Of a stretch of 64,000 nt of DNA, positions 8,068 to 18,845 are shown in pieces. The stretch comes from Comamonas fluminis (GTDB taxonomy: Bacteria > Pseudomonadota > Gammaproteobacteria > Burkholderiales > Burkholderiaceae_C). A program made the position numbers and the translations under genes. The stretch's first letter is position 1; each line of letters begins with the position of its first letter. Under the pieces are notes generated by a model, which saw nothing but the letters and a program-made list of their open reading frames with translations, made no database searches and was not told the DNA's origin. Location of the stretch: NCBI RefSeq assembly GCF_019186805.1, contig NZ_CP066783.1:2245501-2309500 (forward strand). The letters run 5' to 3'.

Positions 8068-9180
8068 ATGGGTATTCTGAACTGGTTCAAGCCCCGCGCT
8101 CAGGCAACGGAATCCGCACCCATCCCTATACCAGTACCAGCACGCCCGCTGGATATTGATCTTGGCGATGAAGGGCTGCGCATCAACGGGCAGTTGCTGC
8201 CCGAGATCACACGCGATGCGCTGGCAGGCTTGCTGGGCGAGCCGCGCATCATCCCGCCCAAGAAAGGCAAGCCCGACGACAGCAAGACGCTGGTGATATG
8301 GGATGAGGCGGGCATTTACGGTTTCAGCGCTGATGGCCAGCAGATATCCGAGCTGGCTTTGCGCCTGGCCGATGACCCCAAATGGCAATCGAGTGTGAAG
8401 TTTGATTTTCAGCAGATGCGCCCGCATGCCATCTTCCCCGGGCAGTTCACCGTGGCTGGCCAGCCCTTGATGGCGTTGATTTCCGACGATGAGCTTGGCG
8501 AGGCTTATCTGTTTGTAGAACTCAAGCGCGGTAACTGGCAAATTGATTTGAGTCTGTGCGAGTCGGTACAGGCGCAGATTGCGGCGCTGTCGTTTGGGGA
8601 ACGCAGCCAGAGTGCCGGGCGCGAGAAGGTTGCGCGTTTGCTGCGCTCGTCGCCCGCGCCGTTTCGGGATGTTGAAATCAGCCGCAAGCCCGCCAGAAAA
8701 GCCAAAGCCGCCAAAGCCTCTTCAGATAAGTGGAAGCTGCCGCAGCCCGTGGGTGAGCAACTGGTGTTTGAGCATTTGCCCTTCAAACTGGCCGTGGTGC
8801 AGGAGCTGATGTATGGGCAGGGCTTGCTCAAGCCCGAGTTCGACGTGCATGACTTTGCGCGGGACTTCGCCGCGCGTGAGATCGACCCCGATGATTACTA
8901 CGACGAGATGATTCCCGAGGTTGAGGCATGGTTCACGGCCTTGCCGATTGCCAAATCGCTGGCCGCGCATGTGCAGCGCCTTTATTTCGACGGCGGCAAC
9001 GACATTTATCTGCAGCTGATTCCGCAGTGGGACGGCGAGGACGAACAGTTCAATATCACGGCGCTCTCGCCACAGGAATTGGCGCAGTTTCCGATGCTGC
9101 GTGAAGTGGTCGGCACACATTGGCTGTCTGAAGCGGCGCAGCAGCTATTGCGAGAGCGCGGTATTGCGGTGCTGGATTGA
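8068..9180 (+). CDS. DUF6892-like protein
   Basis: A 370-residue soluble protein. The N-terminal half (residues about 28-170) is a beta-rich domain containing GLRINGQLLPEITRDALAGLLGEP; a basic linker (RKPARKAKAAKA) leads to an acidic C-terminal domain with FARDFAAREIDPDDYYDEMIPE and WFTALPI that resembles DUF6892. The ATG at 8068 follows an AGGAG site (8053-8057); in-frame sequence upstream is a shadow of the divergent hydrolase gene. The phosphatase-like gene starts 3 bp after its stop, so the two are one operon. The function is unknown; family naming is from memory. Confidence 0.7.
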   Translation: MGILNWFKPRAQATESAPIPIPVPARPLDIDLGDEGLRINGQLLPEITRDALAGLLGEPRIIPPKKGKPDDSKTLVIWDEAGIYGFSADGQQISELALRLADDPKWQSSVKFDFQQMRPHAIFPGQFTVAGQPLMALISDDELGEAYLFVELKRGNWQIDLSLCESVQAQIAALSFGERSQSAGREKVARLLRSSPAPFRDVEISRKPARKAKAAKASSDKWKLPQPVGEQLVFEHLPFKLAVVQELMYGQGLLKPEFDVHDFARDFAAREIDPDDYYDEMIPEVEAWFTALPIAKSLAAHVQRLYFDGGNDIYLQLIPQWDGEDEQFNITALSPQELAQFPMLREVVGTHWLSEAAQQLLRERGIAVLD

Positions 9181-9183
9181 GCC

Positions 9184-9507
9184 ATGCCAAACGTTCTTTT
9201 TATCTGTAGCCGCAACCGTTTGCGCAGCCCCACTGCCGAGGTGCTGTTTGCGGAACTGGCGGGCGTGGAAACCGATTCTGCCGGGCTGGCACCCGATGCG
9301 GATTGCCCGCTCAGCCCCGATCAACTGGAGTGGGCAGACTTGATCTGCGTGATGGAAAAACGCCATCGCAGCCAGTTGGCGCAGCGCTTCAAGCCTTATC
9401 TGTCGGGTAAGAAAGTAGTGTGTCTGGATATTCCAGATAATTACCAGTTCATGCAGCCAGAGCTGGTGTCTTTGCTCAATAAGAGGGTGCTTGCGCATCT
9501 GCGATAA
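9184..9507 (+). CDS. Low-molecular-weight protein tyrosine phosphatase-like protein
   Basis: A 107-residue protein with an N-terminal phosphate loop Cys8-x5-Arg14-Ser15 (CSRNRLRS) in the position used by LMW protein tyrosine phosphatases. The region around residues 42-60 (PDQLEWADLICVMEKRH) matches the conserved part after the loop. It is shorter than typical LMW-PTPs (about 150 residues) and lacks their C-terminal DP acid loop, like the small predicted-phosphatase group COG4551. It follows the DUF6892-like gene with 3 bp spacing. Catalytic activity is plausible but not certain. Confidence 0.8.
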   Translation: MPNVLFICSRNRLRSPTAEVLFAELAGVETDSAGLAPDADCPLSPDQLEWADLICVMEKRHRSQLAQRFKPYLSGKKVVCLDIPDNYQFMQPELVSLLNKRVLAHLR

Positions 9508-9547
9508 GAGCAAAGATGGGTTGGTAAAACTGCAGGTTTTGGGCATG

Positions 9548-9572
9548 AAAAAAGCGCTCCGTAGAGCGCTTT
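9548..9572 (-). terminator. Rho-independent terminator of katG
   Basis: A 9-bp stem (AAAGCGCTC with GAGCGCTTT, loop of 4) is followed on the minus strand by six T residues. A second hairpin at 9581-9602 lies between it and the katG stop. On the plus strand it could also end the phosphatase operon, with a weaker T tract. Confidence 0.85.
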
Positions 9573-9580
9573 AGAGAAAG

Positions 9581-9602
9581 GGGGCAAGGCTTTCCTTGCC
9601 CC
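9581..9602 (-). other. Second perfect hairpin downstream of katG
   Basis: GGGGCAAGG pairs with CCTTGCCCC around a 4-base loop, 10 bp after the katG stop codon. It is GC-rich and stable, with only a weak T tract, so it may protect the mRNA 3' end or assist the terminator beyond it. Confidence 0.7.
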
Positions 9603-9612
9603 GATTTGCAGA

Positions 9613-12120
<2,508 letters not shown>

Positions 12121-12663
12121 TTAACCTGCGACCAGTTTGTGCACCAGGTCGGCAGCGGTGGATGCACCATATTTGCGCATCAGCCGTGCGCGATAGATTT
12201 CAACAGTGCGATGGCTGATGTCCAGCGCACGGCCAATTTCCTTGGAGGTCAGGCCTTCGAGCAGGCGGGCGGCGACTTCGCGCTCGCGCCCGGTCAGCTC
12301 GGCCTTGACGGTACGCTGGGCACTGAGGTCTTCAAAGCTCCAGATGCCCGAGGCATGGGGGTCATCGCGGTCCAGTGTGCGGCCTGACACATGACACCAG
12401 AAGGTGTCGCCATTGGCGCGCTTCATGATGCGGTTGTCGCTGTAATAGCCCTTGGTGTTGAGAATCGGCGCGATGCGCGCACCCAGACGCTCGTATTCAT
12501 CCACGCTGGGGTAAAGCACCTGGAACGACTGGCCTATGAGTACTTCCCGCGAGGCATGGAACATTTCACACAGTTGGCGATTACAGTCGATCATGATGCG
12601 GTTGCGCGAGATGACAAGACCTACAGGGGCTGCGTCAAACGCCAGCCGGTAATCGACAACCAT
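12121..12663 (-). CDS. PAS domain-containing LuxR-type transcriptional regulator
   Basis: A 180-residue regulator. An N-terminal PAS sensor domain (residues about 5-115, with VGLVISRNRIMIDCNRQLCEMF and GYYSDNRIMKRANGDTFWCHVSG) is joined to a LuxR/NarL helix-turn-helix (ELTGREREVAARLLEGLTSKEIGRAL, HRTVEIYRARLMRK). There is no receiver domain, so it probably senses a small ligand or redox state directly. It is divergent from scoA, and a 22-bp near-palindrome sits between them, so it very likely controls scoAB. Confidence 0.9.
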   Translation of the reverse strand: MVVDYRLAFDAAPVGLVISRNRIMIDCNRQLCEMFHASREVLIGQSFQVLYPSVDEYERLGARIAPILNTKGYYSDNRIMKRANGDTFWCHVSGRTLDRDDPHASGIWSFEDLSAQRTVKAELTGREREVAARLLEGLTSKEIGRALDISHRTVEIYRARLMRKYGASTAADLVHKLVAG

Positions 12664-12683
12664 AGTGATGCTCTTTACGAAAA

Positions 12684-12705
12684 ACTACCTACTTGAGTAC
12701 GTAGT
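12684..12705 (+). promoter_or_regulatory. Palindromic operator between PAS-LuxR gene and scoA
   Basis: A 22-bp inverted repeat with half-site ACTACnTACT, two centre bases and only one mismatched pair within each arm. It lies 33 bp upstream of the scoA start and 21 bp upstream of the regulator start. Size and symmetry fit a LuxR/NarL-type dimer site. Nothing else in the 74-bp gap competes with it. Confidence 0.7.
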
Positions 12706-12737
12706 ATCGTAGCGCATCCCATCTAAAGGAGACATGT

Positions 12738-13445
12738 GTGAAAAAGCTCTATCCATCCGCAGAAGCGGCGCTCAAGGGCGTTGTGGCTGACGGGCAATTG
12801 CTGGCTGTGGGCGGCTTTGGCCTCTGCGGCATTCCCGAAGCGCTGATCGAGGCTCTGCGTGACAGCGGCGTCAAGAACCTGACGGTGGCATCGAACAATG
12901 CGGGCGTGGACGGCTTCGGTCTGGGCAAGCTGCTCGAAACCCGCCAGATCAAGAAGATGATCGCCAGCTATGTGGGCGAGAACAAGGAGTTTGAGCGTCA
13001 GTATCTGGCCGGCGAGCTGGAGCTGGAATTCACCCCCCAAGGCACTCTGGCCGAGAAGATGCGCGCTGGCGGCGCTGGCATTCCCGCTTTCTTCACCAAG
13101 ACCGGCGTGGGCACACTGGTGGCAGAAGGCAAGGAACTGCGCGAGTTTGACGGCGAGACCTATGTGATGGAGCGCTCCATCGTGGCAGACGTGTCACTGG
13201 TCAAGGCCTGGCGCGCTGACAAGAGCGGCAATCTGCAGTTCCGCCTGACGGCGCGTAACTTCAACCCAGCTGCAGCCACTTGCGGCAAGGTCTGCATTGT
13301 GGAAGTGGAAGAGCTGGTGGAGATTGGCGAGATCGCTCCTGACGATATCCATCTGCCTGGCATCTATGTGAGCCGCATTGTTCACAACGCCACGCCTGAA
13401 AAGCGCATCGAAAAGCGCACGATCACTGAGAAAGCAGGAGCCTGA
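12738..13445 (+). CDS. scoA: 3-oxoacid CoA-transferase, subunit A
   Basis: This 235-residue subunit matches the ScoA/LpsI type of succinyl-CoA:3-ketoacid CoA-transferase, which moves CoA from succinyl-CoA to acetoacetate during ketone-body or fatty-acid use. Diagnostic stretches are [44 protein letters not shown] and [13 protein letters not shown]. It starts with GTG at 12738, supported by AAAGGAGA at 12725-12732; the nearby ATG at 12734 is out of frame. The sequence resembles ScoA more than the 3-oxoadipate enzyme PcaI. scoB follows after 2 bp. Confidence 0.95.
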   Translation: MKKLYPSAEAALKGVVADGQLLAVGGFGLCGIPEALIEALRDSGVKNLTVASNNAGVDGFGLGKLLETRQIKKMIASYVGENKEFERQYLAGELELEFTPQGTLAEKMRAGGAGIPAFFTKTGVGTLVAEGKELREFDGETYVMERSIVADVSLVKAWRADKSGNLQFRLTARNFNPAAATCGKVCIVEVEELVEIGEIAPDDIHLPGIYVSRIVHNATPEKRIEKRTITEKAGA

Positions 13446-13447
13446 CC

Positions 13448-14086
13448 ATGCCTTGGACCCAAGACCAGATGGCCGCACGCGCGGCCCAAGAACTCGAAGA
13501 CGGCTTCTACGTCAACCTCGGTATCGGCATTCCCACGCTGGTGGCCAATCACACGGGCGACAAGGAAGTGTGGCTGCAGTCGGAAAACGGCATGCTGGGC
13601 ATTGGCCCCTTCCCGACCGAAGACCAGGTGGATGCCGACCTGATCAACGCGGGCAAGCAGACCGTGACGACCATCCCTGGCTCGGCCATTTTTGGCTCGG
13701 ACCAGTCATTCGCCATGATTCGTGGCGGCAAGATCAATCTATCCATTCTGGGCGCCATGCAGGTGTCCGAGAAGGGCGATCTGGCCAACTGGATGATTCC
13801 CGGCAAGATGGTCAAGGGCATGGGCGGCGCCATGGACTTGGTGGCTGGTGTCAAGCGTGTGATCGTGCTGATGGAGCATGTGGCCAAAAAGAAGGACGGC
13901 ACCACCGACCTGAAGATTTTGCCCAGCTGCACCTTGCCGCTGACAGGCCTTGGCGTGGTGGACCGCATCATTACCGACCTGGGTGTGATGGATGTGACGC
14001 CCGAAGGCCTGAAGCTGGTGGAACTGGCAGATGGCGTGAGCTTTGACGAAATCCAGTCCAAGACGGGTGTGACGCTGATGAAGTAA
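13448..14086 (+). CDS. scoB: 3-oxoacid CoA-transferase, subunit B
   Basis: The 212-residue B subunit carries the catalytic glutamate, Glu46, in [12 protein letters not shown]. It also has [14 protein letters not shown] near the N terminus and the [17 protein letters not shown] core. It pairs with ScoA to form the active CoA-transferase. The gene begins 2 bp after scoA, with a purine-rich site at the end of scoA, and is followed by a strong bidirectional terminator. The pair is divergent from the PAS-LuxR regulator and probably induced through it. Confidence 0.95.
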   Translation: MPWTQDQMAARAAQELEDGFYVNLGIGIPTLVANHTGDKEVWLQSENGMLGIGPFPTEDQVDADLINAGKQTVTTIPGSAIFGSDQSFAMIRGGKINLSILGAMQVSEKGDLANWMIPGKMVKGMGGAMDLVAGVKRVIVLMEHVAKKKDGTTDLKILPSCTLPLTGLGVVDRIITDLGVMDVTPEGLKLVELADGVSFDEIQSKTGVTLMK

Positions 14087-14143
14087 GCAGCTGGGGCCGC
14101 TTTGGCCCTGGCGACTTCACGAACATCACATCAGGCAATGATG

Positions 14144-14172
14144 AAAAAAGCCGCTGAAACAGCGGCTTTTTT
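14144..14172. terminator. Bidirectional terminator between scoB and vWA gene
   Basis: A 13-bp stem (AAAAAAGCCGCTG with CAGCGGCTTTTTT, 3-base loop) has T tracts on both strands. It serves the convergent scoAB operon and the envelope-cluster operon. Confidence 0.93.
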
Positions 14173-14198
14173 GTGGGCGCTTGCAAGCAAGCCTGGGT

Positions 14199-15050
14199 TT
14201 ACTGGATTCTGCCCAGCAGGTCAGGCATGCCGAAGTCCACCAGCTTGGCCTGTGATGCTGTGAAGTACTGCTCCCAGAAGCCGCGCAGGGCATTCATGGT
14301 CTGCGGGTCGCGGTACACGCCATTTTTCTGGGTGTCGGTGTCGATCAGACCTGCGCCCAGCACATAAATCTGTGCGCCGCCAAAGTTGGCTTGCAACTGG
14401 TTGGCTTCTACCTTTTTCCACTCGGCAGCGGCATCAATCTTGCGCACAGCCTTGTTGCTGTAGAAGCTACTGATGGAAGAGTTTTCCAGCATGTCAGACG
14501 CAAGCAGCACCACCTTGCGCTGTGCGGGCGAGGCCTGCACCTGTGTGGCGATGTCTTTGAGGCTGCCCAGCACATCGGATTTGGCGATGCTGGAGCTGCC
14601 CTGGCTCAGCGCCTTGACCAGCGCTTCCTGCGTCAGCTTCTGAATGCCTTGCTTCTGAAAGGTCAGGCATTGGTCAAACTTTTGCAGCAAGGCCTTGCCG
14701 GAGTCATCGCGTGCGCTGGCGGGCATGGGCGCATCCATGCGCGCATGCAGCATGCGACGTGTGTAGTAGCCCTGTGTATAGGCTGAGAAGGCAAACACTG
14801 TCAGTGCATTGCCGGGGCTGAGCAGGGGGGAGATCTGCTGCGCCAGAGACTGACGCAAATCGCTGTTGAACGGCGTAGTCTGGTCAATGACCACAAACAG
14901 CTCGGTCTGCACAGTGGCCGGGGCCTGGCGCTTGAGCTGAGCGTACTGATAGCAGTCTGGCAAAGCGTTGGTCGCAGGCTCGGCCTGCGCGTGGGCTGCG
15001 CACAAGGCCATGCCCACGCCTGCAAGCCATGGGTGCAGGCGTTGCATCAT
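14199..15050 (-). CDS. Periplasmic vWA-like protein of envelope cluster
   Basis: A 283-residue protein with a signal peptide (LHPWLAGVGMALCAAHAQA, cleavage after residue 23 or so) and a von Willebrand A-like core: first strand TELFVVIDQTTPFN, later strand RKVVLLASDMLENSSI and a final strand AQIYVLGAGLID. The usual metal-site DxSxS is altered to DQTTP, so metal binding is doubtful. Its ATG overlaps the stop of the upstream membrane-protein gene (ATGA). As the last gene of a three-gene operon with an OmpA lipoprotein, it probably acts in the periplasm as a partner protein. The function is unknown. Confidence 0.75.
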   Translation of the reverse strand: MMQRLHPWLAGVGMALCAAHAQAEPATNALPDCYQYAQLKRQAPATVQTELFVVIDQTTPFNSDLRQSLAQQISPLLSPGNALTVFAFSAYTQGYYTRRMLHARMDAPMPASARDDSGKALLQKFDQCLTFQKQGIQKLTQEALVKALSQGSSSIAKSDVLGSLKDIATQVQASPAQRKVVLLASDMLENSSISSFYSNKAVRKIDAAAEWKKVEANQLQANFGGAQIYVLGAGLIDTDTQKNGVYRDPQTMNALRGFWEQYFTASQAKLVDFGMPDLLGRIQ

Positions 15051-16633
15051 GGCTGGTTTCCTTCCAGGTTGGCCAGCTCGCGTTTGACTTGTTCGATCTT
15101 GGCCAGGCGCTGAGCCTCCTTGCGCTGAGCGAGTTCGCGCTCAAGGCGTGCCAGTTCATCGTCTTCAGACAGTGGTGCGGCCATGGGTGAAGTGACTGCG
15201 GGCGCGGGAGCCATTGCGACAGGAGCCGCAGGGGCGATAACCTGGGGTGCAACGGGTGCAACGGGTGCAACGGGTGCAACGGGTGCAACGGGTGCAACGG
15301 GTGCAACGGGTGCAATGGGTGCGGCATACACAGCAGGGGGGGCGACAGGAGCGGCCTGCGGTGCTTCACGGTACACCTGTGTGTGGTTGCGCTGGCTGTG
15401 CAGATCGCGGGCGTCTTCGTTGCGCTCGTTGTCCATGAATTCCTTGAAATTGGTCTTCCTGGCTTGCGCAGCGCTGCTGGTGCCGCTGCCGCCCTTTTCC
15501 TGGCGGCGCTGGTCCAGACTGCTCAGCTGTGCCTGAGCGGCATCGGCCACATTGCGGTAATGGGCGCGCACATCTTCATAGCTGGTGAAGCGGCCTTTGC
15601 CAATGGCGCGGAAGGCATCAGCACTTTGCTTACCTGCGAAGCCCCATTTGTAGCCAAACAGCACCCCCAGGAACTGCAGGAACACAAAGATCACGGCCAG
15701 CACGATGAAGGTGCCCCAGCCGCCGCTGCGGTCCAGATCCTGGGCGTCCTTCACCACCTTGTCCTTGGTGTCCTGCACCTGGGCCTGGTCGTGCGTGGGC
15801 AGTACCAGTCCGTCGAGTTTGAGTTCGCCGCTGCCTGCACCTGCGTCAATGCTCAGGCTCATGCTTGCGACTTCCTGGGTCAGCATCTTCTCCAGCACCT
15901 TGCCGCGAACAAAGGTTGCACCCACGGCCACAACGGCCACAAAGATCACGGTGGCAATGGTGATGGCGTACTGGGGGTGTGCGCCCACGCGGTTGATTAG
16001 CTGTGTATAGACGGGCAGCGGGTCATCCACGTTCTGGGGTTCAGCCAGCGCGACTTCCTTGGTGAACAGATCGCTTTTACGGCCCGCATCCAGCCAGCTG
16101 CGGCGCGCCTGCTTGATCTTGCCGGAGCGGTACAGTTCATGGCCGGAGAAATGGGTCAGCGCCACCAGCAGCACCGAGATCAGAAAGGCAATGCCCAGCG
16201 CGCCCATTTGCTGTGTGTTTTCGCTGGCGCCGGGGATGGTGTAGCCCGCCAGCACATAGCTGAAACCCATGGCTTCCACAAACACCAGCAAGGTGGTCAG
16301 CAGCCATATGAAGACGGGTGTGCCGCTGCGGCCCAGGTCGCCAGCCTTGGTCAGGTAGCTGATTTTTTCATTGAAGTCATGCTCATTGCGCAGCTGAATG
16401 AACTTCTTGTAGTCGCGGCACAGTTTCAGGTCACCCTGAAAAGCGCCAGACTGCTGGTCGATGCTCACATCCTTGGACAGGCGTGCCACATGGCCGATCA
16501 GCGGAAAGCTGTACCAGGTGTTCATCCACCACCATTTGACTTTGTCCCAGAGGGCCGAGATGACGATGGCGGCGAGGAGGACGCTGACAATGCTCCACAC
16601 GGCGACCGGGTAAGTGCTCAGAATTTCTTTCAT
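15047..16633 (-). CDS. Five-segment membrane protein with VAP-repeat tail, envelope cluster
   Basis: A 528-residue inner-membrane protein with about five hydrophobic segments: 8-28, 108-132, 145-165, 225-246 and 310-332. Large cytoplasmic parts are predicted between segments 1-2 and 3-4. The long C-terminal tail (from about 335) has a charged helix, a run of Pro-Val-Ala repeats encoded by perfect 9-bp units, and a final coiled coil (DELARLERELAQRKEAQR). I recognise no family; segment layout only loosely recalls MotA/TolQ-type proteins. It is flanked by the OmpA lipoprotein gene (24 bp upstream) and the vWA gene (4-bp overlap). Confidence 0.75.
   Translation of the reverse strand: MKEILSTYPVAVWSIVSVLLAAIVISALWDKVKWWWMNTWYSFPLIGHVARLSKDVSIDQQSGAFQGDLKLCRDYKKFIQLRNEHDFNEKISYLTKAGDLGRSGTPVFIWLLTTLLVFVEAMGFSYVLAGYTIPGASENTQQMGALGIAFLISVLLVALTHFSGHELYRSGKIKQARRSWLDAGRKSDLFTKEVALAEPQNVDDPLPVYTQLINRVGAHPQYAITIATVIFVAVVAVGATFVRGKVLEKMLTQEVASMSLSIDAGAGSGELKLDGLVLPTHDQAQVQDTKDKVVKDAQDLDRSGGWGTFIVLAVIFVFLQFLGVLFGYKWGFAGKQSADAFRAIGKGRFTSYEDVRAHYRNVADAAQAQLSSLDQRRQEKGGSGTSSAAQARKTNFKEFMDNERNEDARDLHSQRNHTQVYREAPQAAPVAPPAVYAAPIAPVAPVAPVAPVAPVAPVAPVAPQVIAPAAPVAMAPAPAVTSPMAAPLSEDDELARLERELAQRKEAQRLAKIEQVKRELANLEGNQP
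15246..15326 (-). repeat. 9-bp coding tandem repeat (Pro-Val-Ala units)
   Basis: GGTGCAACG is repeated seven times exactly (15246-15308), then once with one mismatch and once degenerate. On the minus strand it encodes repeated Val-Ala-Pro in the tail of the membrane protein. Near-identity at the third codon position points to recent slippage. Unit loss or gain would change tail length in frame. Confidence 0.93.
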
Positions 16634-16657
16634 GTTGCAGTGATTGAGTTGTGTTTT

Positions 16658-18424
16658 TTAGAGCTGTTGACGAGGTTTGAAGTCGGTGGCGAGCAGTTGC
16701 CCGACATTGCCGTAGATGAGCTTGCCGTCGCTGGCAGTGGTGCCGCCACCCGATGGAAAAAGAATGTCCATGCAGCGCGCGCCCTGCGGGCTGTTGGCGA
16801 ACACGCGGTACAGCAAGCCGTTGTTGCCCTGGTAGACGTTGACGGCGGGGCGGCCGCTCCAGACAGGCTTGGCGCTGGCGGCTTTGCTGGAGTCGTAGTT
16901 GGCGTAGAAATTCAACTCAGGCGACTGGGGCGAAGTGCCGTCGCGCAGCACGGCCACCTTGTTGAGTACCACCAAGTGCCCATTGATCTGCTGCGCCCAG
17001 GTGGTGCCATACAGGCCCTTGATGTGCTCGCTGGTGCGATAGGTTTTGCCTGCCAGCGACTTCACATCGCCAATCTTGCGGGGACGGTCCTGGTCGCAAC
17101 GAGCGATAAAGGGGGCGTCGTTGCTGGCGTGCGCGGTGGAGATCAGGCCAAACGCGCTTTTCTGAGGCGTCTGGGCGCCCAGGCTCACCATGCGAGTCTG
17201 TGCGTTCAGTGGCGAGCCACCAAAATCCAGCGCGCCAGAGGGTAAGGCGGTGGCTGCGGCTTTGGCGGCGGCCGGTGCAGGCTCTGCAGCCGACACCACG
17301 GCAGCGGCGGCTGCTGCAGGCGCTGACTTGCTTGCAGTGGTGATTGCAGGGGATGGCGCTGTTGTTGAAGTTGTCGCCGAAGTTGTGCCTGGGGCCGTGG
17401 GGGCGGCAGCAACTGGCGCTGCAGGGGTGGTTGCCTGCGCAACCACAGGCGCGCTCTGTTTGCTGGGGCGGGCCTTGGCCACTTTGCTGCTGCGCGCAGC
17501 AGGCGCAGTTGAAGGTGAGGATGCGCTTGGCTCTGAAAATGCAGTGCCCGATGGTACAGAGCGGTACAGTGCGTAATTGGCACGGCGATTTTCAATGTAG
17601 TAAGCCAGCGCTTCGTCGCTGAAAACCTCCACAAACTCTACGCGGCGGTTTTGTCCTCGGCCTTGCTCGGTTGCATTGTCGGCAATGGGGTAACCTTCGC
17701 CCGCACCTTGAAAATACAGTTGTTCCTGAGGAACCCCATTTTGGCGCAGCAACTGCGCCACGGTTTTTGCACGGCGCTCTGACAAATCGGCATTGTGGGC
17801 AGAGCTGCCGGTATCGTCCGTATGACCAATCAGCAAGAGGCGGCGGTTACGCATGGCATCCTGCCAGGCCTTGGCCTGTTCAGGTTTTGCGCCTTCTGGC
17901 GGTTTTGTCTGCGCATATTGCTTGGCAATCTGCAGAAAATACTCACGGGCGCGGGGTGTCAGCTGTTCGGAGTTGGGCAGGAATTGCGCAGAATCCCCTT
18001 GCGCATCGCGCAGCGTCATGGAAAAGGCCTGAGCTGCTTCATCTTTTTGCGATTGGGCTGACACCGCAACAGGCGTGAACTCCATATCCAGCTGATATTG
18101 CTTGGCGATTTTGGAGAGTTCGCAGCGCTTTTGGTCAATATTCGCGCCAATCAGCCCGCCCACCAGTGCACCAGCTGCTGCGCCTGCAATGGCGGGGCCA
18201 ATTTTGGCATCCAGTACCTTGGCCAGAACAAGGCCGCCCACCGCGCCCACTGCTATCCCGATATTGCGTGCGTTATTGGCGCAGGGGTCATCGCTGGCAA
18301 AAGTGTCCGTCAGTGTTTTCTGAATACCACTGCTGCCACCGCCTGTGGTGGTGGCGCATCCTGCCAATGAAAGAGCCATTGCCAAACATGTCAATCGATG
18401 GAAGGTCTGAGGTTTCCCTGTCAT
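16658..18424 (-). CDS. OmpA-family outer-membrane lipoprotein, envelope cluster
   Basis: A 588-residue lipoprotein: signal with lipobox LAGC (Cys23), then a glycine-zipper stretch (NIGIAVGAVGGLVLAKVLDAKI, AGALVGGLIGANIDQKRCE), then an OmpA/MotB peptidoglycan-binding domain (RLLLIGHTDDTGSSAHNADLSERRAKTVAQLL, GQNRRVEFVEV). A low-complexity Ala/Pro/Thr linker (about residues 295-400) leads to a unique C-terminal domain containing RPRKIGDVKSLAGKTYRTSEHIKG. It is first in the operon and could tie the inner-membrane partner to the cell wall. Overall function is unknown; direct repeats lie upstream. Confidence 0.82.
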   Translation of the reverse strand: MTGKPQTFHRLTCLAMALSLAGCATTTGGGSSGIQKTLTDTFASDDPCANNARNIGIAVGAVGGLVLAKVLDAKIGPAIAGAAAGALVGGLIGANIDQKRCELSKIAKQYQLDMEFTPVAVSAQSQKDEAAQAFSMTLRDAQGDSAQFLPNSEQLTPRAREYFLQIAKQYAQTKPPEGAKPEQAKAWQDAMRNRRLLLIGHTDDTGSSAHNADLSERRAKTVAQLLRQNGVPQEQLYFQGAGEGYPIADNATEQGRGQNRRVEFVEVFSDEALAYYIENRRANYALYRSVPSGTAFSEPSASSPSTAPAARSSKVAKARPSKQSAPVVAQATTPAAPVAAAPTAPGTTSATTSTTAPSPAITTASKSAPAAAAAAVVSAAEPAPAAAKAAATALPSGALDFGGSPLNAQTRMVSLGAQTPQKSAFGLISTAHASNDAPFIARCDQDRPRKIGDVKSLAGKTYRTSEHIKGLYGTTWAQQINGHLVVLNKVAVLRDGTSPQSPELNFYANYDSSKAASAKPVWSGRPAVNVYQGNNGLLYRVFANSPQGARCMDILFPSGGGTTASDGKLIYGNVGQLLATDFKPRQQL

Positions 18425-18845
18425 TTTTTCTTTGGATATGGGTTAAGAGCGATACGTCAGTCGTGCGCTTGAATCAACGAGATTCATCGCAGATGGAATG
18501 GGGCGGGGAATGGAATGGAGATGGCTGGGTAAATCAGCGGAGAAATTTATGGCAGCGATAAGTCGTCGTGAAAATGAGGATTTATGGCCGCAATAAGTCA
18601 AAGCCAATATCAATCAGGAAAATATCTGATAGTAACAAAAGTTTACATAAATTCAAAATGAATTTTTGAATATTTAAATAGTGTGCGCTCGCTCATTGAA
18701 TAAGTGGATGGCTGAAATCAATTTGAAATGAGTGTGGAATCTCCCGCCTCTCTATGACGTCGGGCCTTTGAGGGCTGCAGGTAAATGCCTTTCGCACCCT
18801 CTGAAATGGGATGACTTCGGTTTTTATGGAGCCTGGGTGTTTTTG
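18425..18845. other. A/T-rich intergenic region upstream of envelope cluster
   Basis: 421 bp between the OmpA lipoprotein start and the 3' end of the broken glycosyltransferase. It is much richer in A/T than its surroundings, especially 18600-18730. No gene is supported. It holds a pair of 20-bp direct repeats (18545-18599) and presumably the promoter of the envelope operon. Confidence 0.65.
18545..18599 (-). promoter_or_regulatory. 20-bp direct repeats, candidate regulator sites
   Basis: ATTTATGGCAGCGATAAGTC (18545-18564) and a second copy with two mismatches (18580-18599) are spaced 35 bp start to start. They lie 120-175 bp upstream of the OmpA lipoprotein start. No matching regulator is recognised. 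Confidence 0.5.

Noticed and set aside
15246..15326. Possible CRISPR-like repeat array
   Set aside because: Units are only 9 bp with no spacers and lie inside a coding frame; this is a simple coding tandem repeat.
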